Assembly: GCA_902478825.1 (NCBI GenBank)
Contig: CABSMK010000002.1
Span: forward strand, 1-31,559
Length of the DNA: 31,559 bases
DNA from: an uncultured Collinsella sp.
Lineage (GTDB): Bacteria > Actinomycetota > Coriobacteriia > Coriobacteriales > Coriobacteriaceae
Direction of reading: 5' to 3'
In this document: in pieces, positions 1 to 10,792 of the stretch
How the letters are laid out: the number at the start of each line of letters is the position of its first letter
How positions within the stretch are numbered: the first letter of the stretch is position 1
Notes under the pieces: generated by a model
The model's input: the letters and a program-made list of their open reading frames with translations, nothing else
Databases searched by the model: none
What the model was told of the DNA's origin: nothing
Made by a program: the position numbers and the translations under genes

Positions 1-1
1 A

Positions 2-835
2 CTCTCGACGGCGCCGGATATCCAGGACAAGCCGGGCGCCACGGATCTGCGGGTGACCGCCGGCGCCGTGGAGTATCACGACGTGTGCTTTAGCTACGAG
101 GATGTTGAGTTGGGCGAGGGCGGCGCCGACGGACGCCCTGTTATCGACCATATGAATCTGTCCATCAAGCCCGGCCAGACCATCGCGCTGGTTGGACCCT
201 CGGGCGGCGGCAAGTCCACGACCTGTTCGCTGCTGCCGCGCTTTTATGACGTGGCTGCCGGATCCATTAGCATCGACGGTCAGGACGTGCGCGATGTGAC
301 GCAGCAGAGCCTGCGGCGCGCCATCGGCCTGGTGCAGCAGGATGTCTATCTGTTTGACGGTACGATTGGCGAGAACATCGCCTACGGCAAGCCGGGCGCT
401 ACGGCAGAAGAGATCGCCGAGGCCGCCCGTCGCGCCAACATCGATGCCTTTATCGAGTCGCTTCCACAGGGCTATGACACGGTCGTGGGCGAGCGCGGCA
501 GCCGTCTTTCGGGCGGACAGAAGCAGCGTGTTGCCATCGCGCGCGTGTTTCTCAAGAATCCCAAGATCCTGATTTTAGACGAGGCGACGAGTGCTTTGGA
601 TAACGAGAGCGAGGAGGCGGTGCAGGAGTCGCTCGAAGAGCTGGCACGCGGCCGCACCACGATTATCATCGCCCACCGTCTTTCGACCATTAAGCATGCC
701 GATGAGATTGCGACCGTTGAGCATGGTCGCGTTGTGGAGCGTGGCACGCACGAGGAGCTTCTCGCCCGTGGCGGCACCTATGCCCGTTACTATCGAATGC
801 AGTTCGAAGGTGCGCGTGCGCACGAGCTCGACTGA
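2..835 (+). CDS. ABC exporter, C-terminal ATP-binding part (5' end outside window)
   Basis: The reading frame is open from base 2 and ends at TGA 833-835, so this is the C-terminal part of a larger protein. It is a complete ATP-binding domain of the exporter type: Walker A GPSGGGKST, Q-loop LVQQDVYLF, signature LSGGQKQRVAIAR, Walker B ILILDEATSALD and H-loop IIAHRLSTI. In this family the ATP-binding domain follows a six-helix membrane domain in one chain, which would lie upstream of the window. Such proteins export lipids, drugs or peptides as homo- or heterodimers. The substrate cannot be told from this part. The next gene starts 19 bp downstream and may be cotranscribed. A GTG at 53 is internal and should not be taken as the start. 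Confidence 0.9.
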   Translation, partial: LSTAPDIQDKPGATDLRVTAGAVEYHDVCFSYEDVELGEGGADGRPVIDHMNLSIKPGQTIALVGPSGGGKSTTCSLLPRFYDVAAGSISIDGQDVRDVTQQSLRRAIGLVQQDVYLFDGTIGENIAYGKPGATAEEIAEAARRANIDAFIESLPQGYDTVVGERGSRLSGGQKQRVAIARVFLKNPKILILDEATSALDNESEEAVQESLEELARGRTTIIIAHRLSTIKHADEIATVEHGRVVERGTHEELLARGGTYARYYRMQFEGARAHELD

Positions 836-854
836 TTGATATGACAGGAAGTTT

Positions 855-1820
855 ATGGCTGACAAGAACCCTTTGACTCCGGAAGAAGTGACGGAGTTAT
901 TCTCCGAAATCGATGCATCCGGCGTCTTGGATCCTACGCTTGCCAAAAAGCGTACCGAGCGCATGCGTGAGAAGGAGGCTGCGGCCAAGCGCGGTGACAA
1001 AGCGGCGCTAGCGCAGCTGCGCAGCGAGGACCGCGCGAGCCAGGCAAAACATATCGACCCGCTGTCCGAGGACGATCCTTCGGGCTCGCAGGTGAGCCAT
1101 ACCATTACGAAGACCGCGATGGCCGTGGTCATCGGTATTTTGGTGCTGATCGTGGGCATGCAGATTGGCTACGGCGTGATGCGTCGTCTGAACACCGCCA
1201 ACCTGTCCGAGAGCGTTTCGGTCGATACCGTTTCGACGGCGCTGAAGGGCGGCCTTGAGTGGGGCAACGGCTTTACGCAGTTCCCGCTCGACTTCACCGT
1301 CGATGAAGCCGATGAACGCACGGGCACGGTCGAGGTGACGGTGTTGGACACATCGTCTGCCAACGAGCTCGAGCTGCTGTCCAACGGGCAGATTCAGGCC
1401 GCGGCGCTTGCGACCAACGCGTTGCTCAACGATAAGATCGACCGCGTGGTGTATAACGTTCACGCCTATATCGACGAGGATAGCAACATTCAGCACGATT
1501 CCTTCTTTGGCATGTTCCCCGCGCGCGGCCACCAGAGCGCCATTTTGACGTTCGTGTGGACCAAGAGCTCATCCAACGCCACGAGTATCGACTGGAAGAT
1601 GCGCATCGTGAGTATGGATGACACCATCGCCGAACGCATTCAGAAGCAGGTGAACTCGGTGTCGTCGTTGATTGAGGACCCGGTGGTTAGCCAGACCAAG
1701 ATTGACGAGGAAAAGGCCGAACGTGACCTGGAGCATCGTCTGCATGGCCGCGAGATTTTCCGCGGTGGCAAGCCCGATCGCACACCGTCCGAACTGCTGG
1801 AACAGGACAAGAAAAAGTAA
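855..1820 (+). CDS. Single-pass membrane protein of unknown function
   Basis: 321 residues, starting at ATG 855 after an AGGAAG ribosome binding site. The N-terminal ~85 residues are charged and rich in Lys, Arg and Glu, so likely cytoplasmic. One hydrophobic helix follows at about residues 88-110 (MAVVIGILVLIVGMQIGYG). The remaining ~200 residues form a mixed domain that probably lies outside the membrane, ending in a charged tail. I do not recognise a named family. It follows the ABC exporter closely and is closed by a strong terminator, so the two genes probably form the end of one operon. It could be an accessory factor of the exporter, but only position suggests this. Confidence 0.75.
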   Translation: MADKNPLTPEEVTELFSEIDASGVLDPTLAKKRTERMREKEAAAKRGDKAALAQLRSEDRASQAKHIDPLSEDDPSGSQVSHTITKTAMAVVIGILVLIVGMQIGYGVMRRLNTANLSESVSVDTVSTALKGGLEWGNGFTQFPLDFTVDEADERTGTVEVTVLDTSSANELELLSNGQIQAAALATNALLNDKIDRVVYNVHAYIDEDSNIQHDSFFGMFPARGHQSAILTFVWTKSSSNATSIDWKMRIVSMDDTIAERIQKQVNSVSSLIEDPVVSQTKIDEEKAERDLEHRLHGREIFRGGKPDRTPSELLEQDKKK

Positions 1821-1826
1821 GACGCC

Positions 1827-1867
1827 ATCATCCCGCGTGAGCCACAAGCCCCGCGGGATGATTTTTT
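1827..1867 (+). terminator. Rho-independent terminator after the 855-1820 gene
   Basis: Arms 1827-1837 and 1852-1862 are perfectly complementary (ATCATCCCGCG), with a 14-nt loop. A run of six T ends at 1867. It lies 7 bp after the stop codon. Confidence 0.9.
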
Positions 1868-1963
1868 AATCCCCGTCCCAGAGAAATCATTATGCATAGA
1901 AAGTCATAATTATCATTTCGTAAACATTTCGATGAAATTAACGCCATGAGGCATGCTTGCGGT

Positions 1964-1969
1964 TACAAT
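1964..1969 (+). promoter_or_regulatory. Possible -10 box for carAB
   Basis: TACAAT, one base from the TATAAT consensus. No clear -35 box lies at the expected distance. A start near 1976 would give a leader of about 50 nt that contains the PyrR-type hairpin. Confidence 0.35.
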
Positions 1970-1990
1970 ACCGCGAGGCCTAACTACACA

Positions 1991-2021
1991 CCTTTAAGCC
2001 GGTCCTGTGAGACCGGGAAGG
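1991..2021 (+). promoter_or_regulatory. PyrR-type binding hairpin in the carA leader, sequestering the ribosome binding site
   Basis: Upper stem CCGGTC (1999-2004) pairs with GACCGG (2011-2016) around the loop CTGTGA. Below an internal bulge, CCTT (1991-1994) pairs with AAGG (2018-2021), part of the carA Shine-Dalgarno AAGGAG. The loop region reads GGTCCTGTGAGACC and matches the core UCCNGNGAG of the known PyrR RNA site. PyrR binds such hairpins when UMP or UTP is high. Because this hairpin covers the ribosome binding site and no separate terminator/antiterminator pair is visible, I infer translational repression of carA (and, by coupling, carB) by pyrimidines. Confidence 0.7.
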
Positions 2022-2027
2022 AGAATT

Positions 2028-3467
2028 ATGGCGAACAACCATACCGCGGGCGCTGCCGCCCGCACCTTCGCGCCCAGCGAGCTTTGCCAGCGTATGCTGG
2101 CCAAAACCAGCAAGGGCACCTGCGGTCCCTGCATCCTGTATCTTGAGGATGGGACCATTTTTTATGGACGTGCATGCGGCGCCGAGGGCACCGCGACCGG
2201 CGAAGTCTGCTTCAACACCTCACTCGAGGGCTACTTTGAGGTCATGACCGACCCGAGTTATGCCGGCCAAATCGTAACCATGACCTATCCGCAGATCGGC
2301 AACTACGGTATCGACGAGACCGACGTCCAGTCGGCCTTCCCCGGCGACGCCGTGCGCCCTGCGAGCGCTCCGGCTATGCGCGGCATGATCGTTCGCGACA
2401 TGTGCACCACGCCTTCTAACTGGCGCTCGGCCGTCAGCGTGCCGGAGTATCTGCGCGCCCACGGCATCGTCGCTATCGAGGGCGTCGACACCCGCGCTCT
2501 GGTGCGCCATCTGCGCGACAATGGTTCCAAGATGGGCATTATCTCGACCGAGATCTTCGACGTCGACGAGCTTGCCGAGCGTCTGGCCGCAGCGCCCACG
2601 CTGGTAGGCGAGAACCTGGTCAAGACCGTAAGTTGCCCCGCGCCTCATGAGTTTGTGGCTGCCGACCTGCCTGCCACGCATGACTTTGCGCTTTCGGCTG
2701 CCGCTCCTGCCCGTCACAAAGTGGTCGCCTACGACTGCGGTGTGAAGCGCGGCATTCTGGAGGGGCTGGTCCGCGCCGGCTGCGACCTTACCGTCGTGCC
2801 GTGGGACACGCCCGCGAGTGAGGTGCTCGACATGAATCCCGACGGCGTCTTTTTGTCCAATGGCCCCGGCGACCCCGACGCCGTGGTGGAGACCTACGAG
2901 CAGGTGCAGCAGCTGATCGGCAAGGTGCCGGTCTTTGGCATTTGCCTGGGTCATCAGATGATCAGCCTGGCCTGCGGCGCCCAGATGGAAAAGCTTAAGT
3001 TCGGTCACCGCGGCGGCAACCAGCCGGTTATGAATCTGGTCAGTCGCCGCGTGGAGATCACCGCGCAAAACCACGGCTTCGGCCTGCTGTTCCCCAGCCT
3101 GGGCAAGCTTGTCCCCGAGCTTTCCGGCGGCGAGACCGAGCATGCGGCCGATGGAGATCTGCGCGTCTGGGTGCGCCGCGGAATCGCGCCGGTCGTGATG
3201 AACGAGCGCTTTGGTCGCATTCGCCTGACGCATGTGAACCTCAACGACGGCACCGCCGAGGGCATCCAGCTGCTCGACGCCCCGTGCTTCTCGGTCCAGT
3301 ACCACCCCGAGGCCTCGCCTGGCCCCACCGATGCCCACTATCTCTTTACCGCCTTTACGCGACTCATGGACGGCGAGGAGAACTACCTGGACATCGATAC
3401 CGCGAAGGACCGCCTTGCCGGCTGGAACTTTGCTGAGTCCGAGACCGCTGAGACCGAGGAGAACTAA
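2028..3467 (+). CDS. carA: Carbamoyl-phosphate synthase small (glutaminase) subunit
   Basis: 479 residues. It hydrolyses glutamine and passes ammonia to CarB for carbamoyl phosphate, the precursor of pyrimidines and arginine. The N-terminal CarA domain covers about residues 35-190 (TGEVCFNTSLEGYFEVMTDP). The class I glutamine amidotransferase domain follows, with the nucleophile in GICLGHQM and the His/Glu pair in YHPEASPGPTD. The start at ATG 2028 is chosen because GGGAAGGAG (2015-2023) precedes it; an upstream in-frame GTG at 2007 lies inside the leader hairpin. The protein is longer than the usual ~360-380 residues: it has a ~30-residue N-terminal extension and a ~40-residue insert between AQNHGF and the IRLTHVNLND segment. 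carB starts 1 bp after the stop. Confidence 0.97.
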   Translation: MANNHTAGAAARTFAPSELCQRMLAKTSKGTCGPCILYLEDGTIFYGRACGAEGTATGEVCFNTSLEGYFEVMTDPSYAGQIVTMTYPQIGNYGIDETDVQSAFPGDAVRPASAPAMRGMIVRDMCTTPSNWRSAVSVPEYLRAHGIVAIEGVDTRALVRHLRDNGSKMGIISTEIFDVDELAERLAAAPTLVGENLVKTVSCPAPHEFVAADLPATHDFALSAAAPARHKVVAYDCGVKRGILEGLVRAGCDLTVVPWDTPASEVLDMNPDGVFLSNGPGDPDAVVETYEQVQQLIGKVPVFGICLGHQMISLACGAQMEKLKFGHRGGNQPVMNLVSRRVEITAQNHGFGLLFPSLGKLVPELSGGETEHAADGDLRVWVRRGIAPVVMNERFGRIRLTHVNLNDGTAEGIQLLDAPCFSVQYHPEASPGPTDAHYLFTAFTRLMDGEENYLDIDTAKDRLAGWNFAESETAETEEN

Positions 3468-3468
3468 C

Positions 3469-6783
<3,315 letters not shown>

Positions 6784-6794
6784 TTGACCTGGCC

Positions 6795-6885
6795 GGCCGG
6801 GGCGGGAGGGGCCGAGATTTCCCCCTTTCGCTCCGGCTGCAAGCAGAGTCGCTCAGGAGGAAACTCGGCCCCTCCCGCCCCGGCC
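6795..6885. repeat. Long perfect inverted repeat after carB
   Basis: Arms 6795-6816 and 6864-6885 are perfect 22-bp complements, very GC-rich, around a 47-nt loop. The loop contains a small CTGC-AA-GCAG hairpin and TTTCC/GGAAA next to the arms. It starts 12 bp after the carB stop. No T-run follows, so it is not a classical terminator, though it could stop transcription or protect the 3' end. Confidence 0.8.
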
Positions 6886-6958
6886 TGCGGTGACTTGGCT
6901 GCTCCGTGTGCTGCGGAAGGGGCTTTGCGCGATGACTAGGGCTGAATAAAAAGTGAGT

Positions 6959-6994
6959 GTGGGATCCGCCGTTCGTTCGAACGGCGGATCCCAC
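6959..6994. repeat. 17-bp perfect inverted repeat between carB and purE
   Basis: GTGGGATCCGCCGTTCG (6959-6975) is followed after 2 nt by its exact complement (6978-6994). On the plus strand the sequence after it is only weakly T-rich (TTAATATTT). On the minus strand a TTTTT run occurs a few bases beyond. It could be a terminator for carB transcripts. Confidence 0.75.
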
Positions 6995-7043
6995 GTTAAT
7001 ATTTCAGCCAACGTACGTCATGGCAATCCCCGGTAGGTCGCAG

Positions 7044-7115
7044 GGTGGCGGCTGAGCCTTTCCCTCGGGAAACTTCGCGAAGCCCAGTTCCCGAGGGAAA
7101 GGCTCAGCCGCCACC
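7044..7115. repeat. 28-bp perfect inverted repeat upstream of purE
   Basis: Arms 7044-7071 and 7088-7115 are perfectly complementary over 28 bp. The 16-nt loop contains the palindrome CTTCGCGAAG. It ends about 25 bp before the likely purE -10 box and has no T-run. Its arms are unrelated to those of the two preceding hairpins. Confidence 0.8.
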
Positions 7116-7141
7116 ACAAAGACCGCAGGGACGGGAGCAGC

Positions 7142-7147
7142 TATACT
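7142..7147 (+). promoter_or_regulatory. Possible -10 box for purE
   Basis: TATACT, one mismatch to consensus, 64 bp before the purE start; no good -35 is visible. The leader contains the palindrome GCGGATCCGC. I see no purine riboswitch. Confidence 0.4.
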
Positions 7148-7210
7148 ACTCTCAGTAGTTAAGGGTCGCGGATCCGCCGCGTCACCGCTCTCAACAGGAG
7201 GTCTTTGTTT

Positions 7211-7675
7211 ATGGCAGATCAAAAGCCGGTTGTCGGGATCATCATGGGCTCCAAGTCCGATCTGGGTGTTATGGAAGGCTGCACCGTCGAGCTCGAGGCG
7301 CTGGGCGTGCCCTATGAGCTTGTCATTGCGAGCGCACACCGCACACCGGCGAAGGTCCACGAGTGGGCTTCGACTGCTGCCGATCGCGGCATCAAAGTGA
7401 TTATCGCTGCCGCCGGCAAGGCCGCTCACCTGGGTGGTGTCGTGGCTGCCTTTACGCCGCTGCCGGTCATCGGCGTGCCTATGAAGACGAGTGACCTGGG
7501 CGGCATGGATTCGCTGCTGTCGATGGTGCAGATGCCTTCGGGCGTGCCCGTGGCCTGCGTTGCCATCAACGGCGCCAAGAACGCCGCCATCTACGCCACG
7601 CAGATTCTGGGCGCTTGCGACCCCGAGTACCGCAAGGTTATCGAGAAGATGAAGCAGGAGATGGCCGACGCCTAG
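7211..7675 (+). CDS. purE: N5-carboxyaminoimidazole ribonucleotide mutase (PurE, class I)
   Basis: 154 residues, normal length. It converts N5-CAIR to CAIR in de novo purine synthesis. Seen: GSKSDLGVMEGC for phosphate binding, SAHRTP with the catalytic His, and AGKAAHLGGVVAAFTPLPVIGVP. The class I family usually has GGAAHLPG in that loop, so AGKAAHLGG is a slight variation. ATG 7211 is set by AGGAGG at 7196-7201. No purK follows; a sortase gene does. purF, purM and purN lie 3-6 kb downstream, so the pathway genes are scattered here rather than in one operon. Confidence 0.95.
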   Translation: MADQKPVVGIIMGSKSDLGVMEGCTVELEALGVPYELVIASAHRTPAKVHEWASTAADRGIKVIIAAAGKAAHLGGVVAAFTPLPVIGVPMKTSDLGGMDSLLSMVQMPSGVPVACVAINGAKNAAIYATQILGACDPEYRKVIEKMKQEMADA

Positions 7676-7710
7676 GCGTTCCGCCGTTTCACCGCAGTAT
7701 AAGGAGAGCC

Positions 7711-8709
7711 ATGTCCGACTATCAGGGAAAACGATTCAAGGCTTCTCAGATTCCCGATCCGTCGAAGCCGGGTGCTGCCCATGCGGCACAGCAGGGTCGG
7801 ACATCCTCTCCTCAGCAGCCGCGCGCGCCGCGCCCCGTGACGCCGGCGACGCATCGTCGACAGGACGCGCCAGCCGCATATCGACCTTCATCTTATAGCA
7901 ACGCTAAGAAGCCGCCCCGGTCTTCATCGCATGCCGCGCCGTCGGATTACACCGAGCCGCCGCGCAAAAAGCGCCGCTCCATTATTCCCATTCTGCTCAT
8001 CATCATCGGCATCGGCCTGATTGTCGCCGCCGCTGCCATCTTTATCAACGCGCAGTTTGGCTATAAGCAGGCAAGCGATTCGTACCAGAAAATCGAGAAG
8101 CAATATGTAAGCGATAAGGACGCCAGCGGCGTGCCGATTATTGACTTCGATGCACTTGCTCAGACAAACTCCGAGATTGTGGGTTGGATTTACGCGCCGG
8201 GAACCAACATCAACTATCCCGTGGTGCAGACCAACAACAACTCCAAATACCTCAACACGCTGTTCGACGGTACGGCCAATGCATCCGGGGCCATTTTCCT
8301 GGATAGCAATGACACCGCGCCGGGCATGGTGGATCAGCAGACCACGATCTACGGCCACCACATGAATGACGGGTCGATGTTCAACGTGATTTCGGACACC
8401 ACTGATCAGGCAACGTTCGATAGCATCGAGTTCGTGTATTACATCACACGGGATGCTACGTATAAACTGCGACCACTGGCGACCAAAGTTGTCGAGGACA
8501 CGTATGCCAAGGCGCGCACGACCAATTTTGAGGGCGACGACGGGCTCAAGAACTACCTGTCCGAGATGCTCGACGGTGCCTCTGCCGTGGCGAGCGATGC
8601 CATCGATCGTGCCGCTTCGGCAACCAAGGTCGTAACGCTTGTGACCTGTCGTTCGTTATCGCTGAGCAACACACGTGCCGTCATGGTGCTCACGCCGGTC
8701 GAGGAATAG
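7711..8709 (+). CDS. Class B sortase
   Basis: 332 residues. Sortases cut a sorting motif on secreted proteins and join them to peptidoglycan or build pili. The N-terminal ~90 residues are basic and rich in Pro and Ser. One membrane helix follows (IIPILLIIIGIGLIVAAAAI, about residues 90-112), placing the catalytic domain outside. SrtB hallmarks are GWIYAPGTNINYPVVQ, the His in IYGHHMNDGSMF, the Cys in VTLVTCRS (Cys313) and the Arg in NTRAVMVL (Arg322). The start at ATG 7711 follows AAGGAG (7701-7706). No pilin or LPxTG-like substrate gene is adjacent, so it may be the housekeeping or a heme/iron-type SrtB; the substrate is unknown. Confidence 0.93.
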   Translation: MSDYQGKRFKASQIPDPSKPGAAHAAQQGRTSSPQQPRAPRPVTPATHRRQDAPAAYRPSSYSNAKKPPRSSSHAAPSDYTEPPRKKRRSIIPILLIIIGIGLIVAAAAIFINAQFGYKQASDSYQKIEKQYVSDKDASGVPIIDFDALAQTNSEIVGWIYAPGTNINYPVVQTNNNSKYLNTLFDGTANASGAIFLDSNDTAPGMVDQQTTIYGHHMNDGSMFNVISDTTDQATFDSIEFVYYITRDATYKLRPLATKVVEDTYAKARTTNFEGDDGLKNYLSEMLDGASAVASDAIDRAASATKVVTLVTCRSLSLSNTRAVMVLTPVEE

Positions 8710-8745
8710 ATTATGGGCTACTCAATGACGGTGAAAGGAGAAATG

Positions 8746-9162
8746 ATGCTTGAGAACGGCAAATCGATGCCTTCGGTTGATGCTTGGCTGCGCGAAGCCA
8801 AGGCCGATGTTTCGGCGGCTGATTGTGGGATGTACCTGACACACAACGGCGTGGTGCGCGCGACGCCCAAGGCCGAAGTGCGCGGAGTCGAGACCGATGG
8901 CGTGGCGCCAGGCCACAAGGTGGGCGGCATGGTGTTTGGCTTCGATGCCGAAAAGGTGCAGGCCGCTATCGAGGCGACGCGCACGATGCCGGGTATCGGC
9001 TATGTGCGCGTGTGGCTGGCGAGCGGCGAGCTTACCGTGGGCGACGACATCATGCTCGTGCTCATTGGCGGAGACATTCGCCCGCATGTGGTCGATGCGC
9101 TGCAGTCGCTCGTCGGCACCATCAAGAACGAGTGCGTGAGCGAGGTCGAGCGCGAGGCGTAA
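8746..9162 (+). CDS. MoaE-like protein (molybdopterin synthase large-subunit family)
   Basis: About 138 residues. Similarity to MoaE is seen in SAADCGMYLTHNGVVRA (compare the GAVVTFTGKVR region) and in MPGIGYVRVWLASGELTVGDDIMLVLIGG (compare the RVTVIHRIGELWPGDEIVFVGV region). MoaE transfers sulfur to precursor Z during molybdopterin synthesis. Of the two catalytic lysines of Escherichia coli MoaE, the first may match the Lys in GTIKNEC. The second seems to be replaced in SEVEREA, and the usual C-terminal tail is missing. No MoaD, MoaA or MoaC gene is near. It may be inactive in Moco synthesis or have another role. The start at ATG 8746 follows AAAGGAG; ATG 8713, after GAGGAA, is an in-frame alternative. 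It is probably cotranscribed with the sortase. Confidence 0.7.
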   Translation: MLENGKSMPSVDAWLREAKADVSAADCGMYLTHNGVVRATPKAEVRGVETDGVAPGHKVGGMVFGFDAEKVQAAIEATRTMPGIGYVRVWLASGELTVGDDIMLVLIGGDIRPHVVDALQSLVGTIKNECVSEVEREA

Positions 9163-9195
9163 GGCCTCGTCGGCAATCCGAGTCTGTCTATAGCG

Positions 9196-9236
9196 AAAGC
9201 CCGCCGGCAGTTCATGTAGATCTGCCAGCGGGCTTT
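9196..9236. terminator. Bidirectional terminator between convergent genes
   Basis: AAAGCCCGC (9196-9204) pairs with GCGGGCTTT (9228-9236), extended by GCAG/CTGC inside. It lies between the plus-strand MoaE-like gene and the minus-strand membrane protein. The A and T ends serve both directions. Confidence 0.75.
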
Positions 9237-9268
9237 GATGTGTTGGAGCTATTTTGCTCTGGCGTTTG

Positions 9269-10498
9269 CTACACGCGTGTGGCGTCCTTGGGGCTCATGG
9301 TCATACTCTGAAAACGGTTCTCCATATATTCGTTATCGAAATGCTTGTCATAGAACTGTGCGACGGGAATATTTCGAACGGTTCCGTTGACGCGCTGATA
9401 CCAATAGTCGAGCGATTGCAACGTCATGACGCCGTCGATCAACATGACGGCGGTCAGGATGACGGTAGCAGAGTAGCGGCGTTTCCATGGAATCATATTG
9501 ATGAGCTTAAGCAGGCGCGGCAGCAAGACCTTGATCCAGATGAGGCCACCCAGGCCCCACATGCAGGCAAACGGCGTGCATGTGCGTCCCCCGGTCAATA
9601 CCGCGATGGGATCGGGCATGCCGAATAGCCTAATGTGTGAATAGCTCCACGACACCACGCCAAATGAGGTCTGCATAAACCAGCCTACAAACACCTCGAA
9701 AGCGCCGCCGATCAGGGCACTTACCAGGAAAATGATCAGAGGATTCTTTTTATAGAAGCGGTTGAGCGCCATGGTCATGAGCACCGCGCCAAATCCGTAG
9801 ATGGGGCTAAAGGGGCCAAATAGCATACCGGCACGGTCCTGATAGACGCCGGGATCGACGACGACCATATGCCAGACTTCCTCGAGAATGAGACCTAACA
9901 CGCTGCAGACAAAGAATACCCAGAACAGGTTGAAGTAGTTGAGCTTGATGTAGCCCTCGCCGGTTTCATCGCGCCCGAGCATGCCCTCGGCGGCGGCGTC
10001 GCGGTCGAGCATCTCCTGCAGGCGGCGCTGCAGCTCGCGCTCCTGGCGCAGTGTGGGGTCGACGGTGGCCGAAAGCGCGACGAGGATGCCGAGCTGGATG
10101 GCAGGGCGCAGCAAGAAGGGCCCGATGCCCTGGAGCATCACGTCAACCAAAAGCTCGACGACGGTAAACGCGATAAGGATATAGGACAGACGGGCGGCAT
10201 TGCGGCGCTGGTTCTTGATGAGGTCCAGGCCAAAGATGATCAAGATGACGGCACTGGCAGCCGAGAGCATGATGCCGGCGACAATCAGTCCGACCGCGAC
10301 GAGCGTGTTGTCGCCGAGCTTGGCGGCGGCGTTGCCGTTGATGAGTGCGGTGATGACCTGCCACATAAAGGCGCCGACCGACGGGAGCGTACCCACGCCG
10401 GACAGGATGCACAGGACGGCGTATACCTTAATGATGAGGGGGATCTTCTTGACCTCCGTGGCGCTGGGGACGCTGGGGTCGAGTTCGTTTCGATCCAT
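9269..10498 (-). CDS. Polytopic membrane protein with CmpB-type domain (putative ABC transporter permease)
   Basis: 409 residues, starting at ATG 10498 with GAAAGG upstream on the minus strand. The N-terminal half has about four hydrophobic helices (such as KVYAVLCILSGVGTLPSVGA and ASAVILIIFGLDLI). A charged stretch follows. The C-terminal half matches what I know as the ABC_trans_CmpB family: a Glu in LEEVWHM, then GPFSPIYGFGAVLM, ALIGGAFEVFVGWFMQ and FGVVSWSYS. Members are often labelled putative ABC permease, but the function is not established and no ATPase gene is adjacent here. It is a single transcription unit convergent with the MoaE-like gene and divergent from purF. Confidence 0.75.
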   Translation of the reverse strand: MDRNELDPSVPSATEVKKIPLIIKVYAVLCILSGVGTLPSVGAFMWQVITALINGNAAAKLGDNTLVAVGLIVAGIMLSAASAVILIIFGLDLIKNQRRNAARLSYILIAFTVVELLVDVMLQGIGPFLLRPAIQLGILVALSATVDPTLRQERELQRRLQEMLDRDAAAEGMLGRDETGEGYIKLNYFNLFWVFFVCSVLGLILEEVWHMVVVDPGVYQDRAGMLFGPFSPIYGFGAVLMTMALNRFYKKNPLIIFLVSALIGGAFEVFVGWFMQTSFGVVSWSYSHIRLFGMPDPIAVLTGGRTCTPFACMWGLGGLIWIKVLLPRLLKLINMIPWKRRYSATVILTAVMLIDGVMTLQSLDYWYQRVNGTVRNIPVAQFYDKHFDNEYMENRFQSMTMSPKDATRV

Positions 10499-10540
10499 AC
10501 ATAACCTTTCTCGTTTTGCTGTAGGTACAAGGATACGCCG

Positions 10541-10571
10541 CCGACCTGCCAAAAGACAGGACGAATGTCCC
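10541..10571 (-). repeat. Possible degenerate GGGACA-type element between divergent genes
   Basis: On the minus strand GGGACATT is followed by TCTTTTGGCAGG. This resembles the 39-bp repeats at 12466, 30563 and 30722, which have GGGACAGGTT then TTTTGGCAGG, but with changes. The rest of the 10499-10792 spacer holds the promoters of the two divergent genes; I see no other element in it. Confidence 0.3.
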
Positions 10572-10745
10572 AATTGCAACAATGCAAGCCCCAACGGCGG
10601 GCGAGACGCGTCGCAACGGAAGTATGCGGGATCGTCGGCCCCGAGGCGGTTGCCCAATAAAATGTTTGGCTGCAAAACGGATTATAAGCTCGGTGGGCTT
10701 TTAAAAAGCGCTGTTCATGCGCGGGAGTGCTTGTCTTGCCGTGCG

Positions 10746-10751
10746 TATAAT
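10746..10751 (+). promoter_or_regulatory. -10 box for purF
   Basis: A perfect TATAAT, with TG three to four bases upstream (TGCGTATAAT), 41 bp before the purF start. No good -35 lies at 16-18 bp, so it may act as an extended -10-like or activated promoter. No purine riboswitch is visible. Confidence 0.6.
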
Positions 10752-10792
10752 AGGGCAGGTAACGCCAAATAACGAGGCTCTGAGGGGATGCC

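Noticed and set aside
7148..7210. Purine riboswitch before purE
   Set aside because: The leader is short, and neither the conserved loop bases nor the three-way junction of that class can be found.
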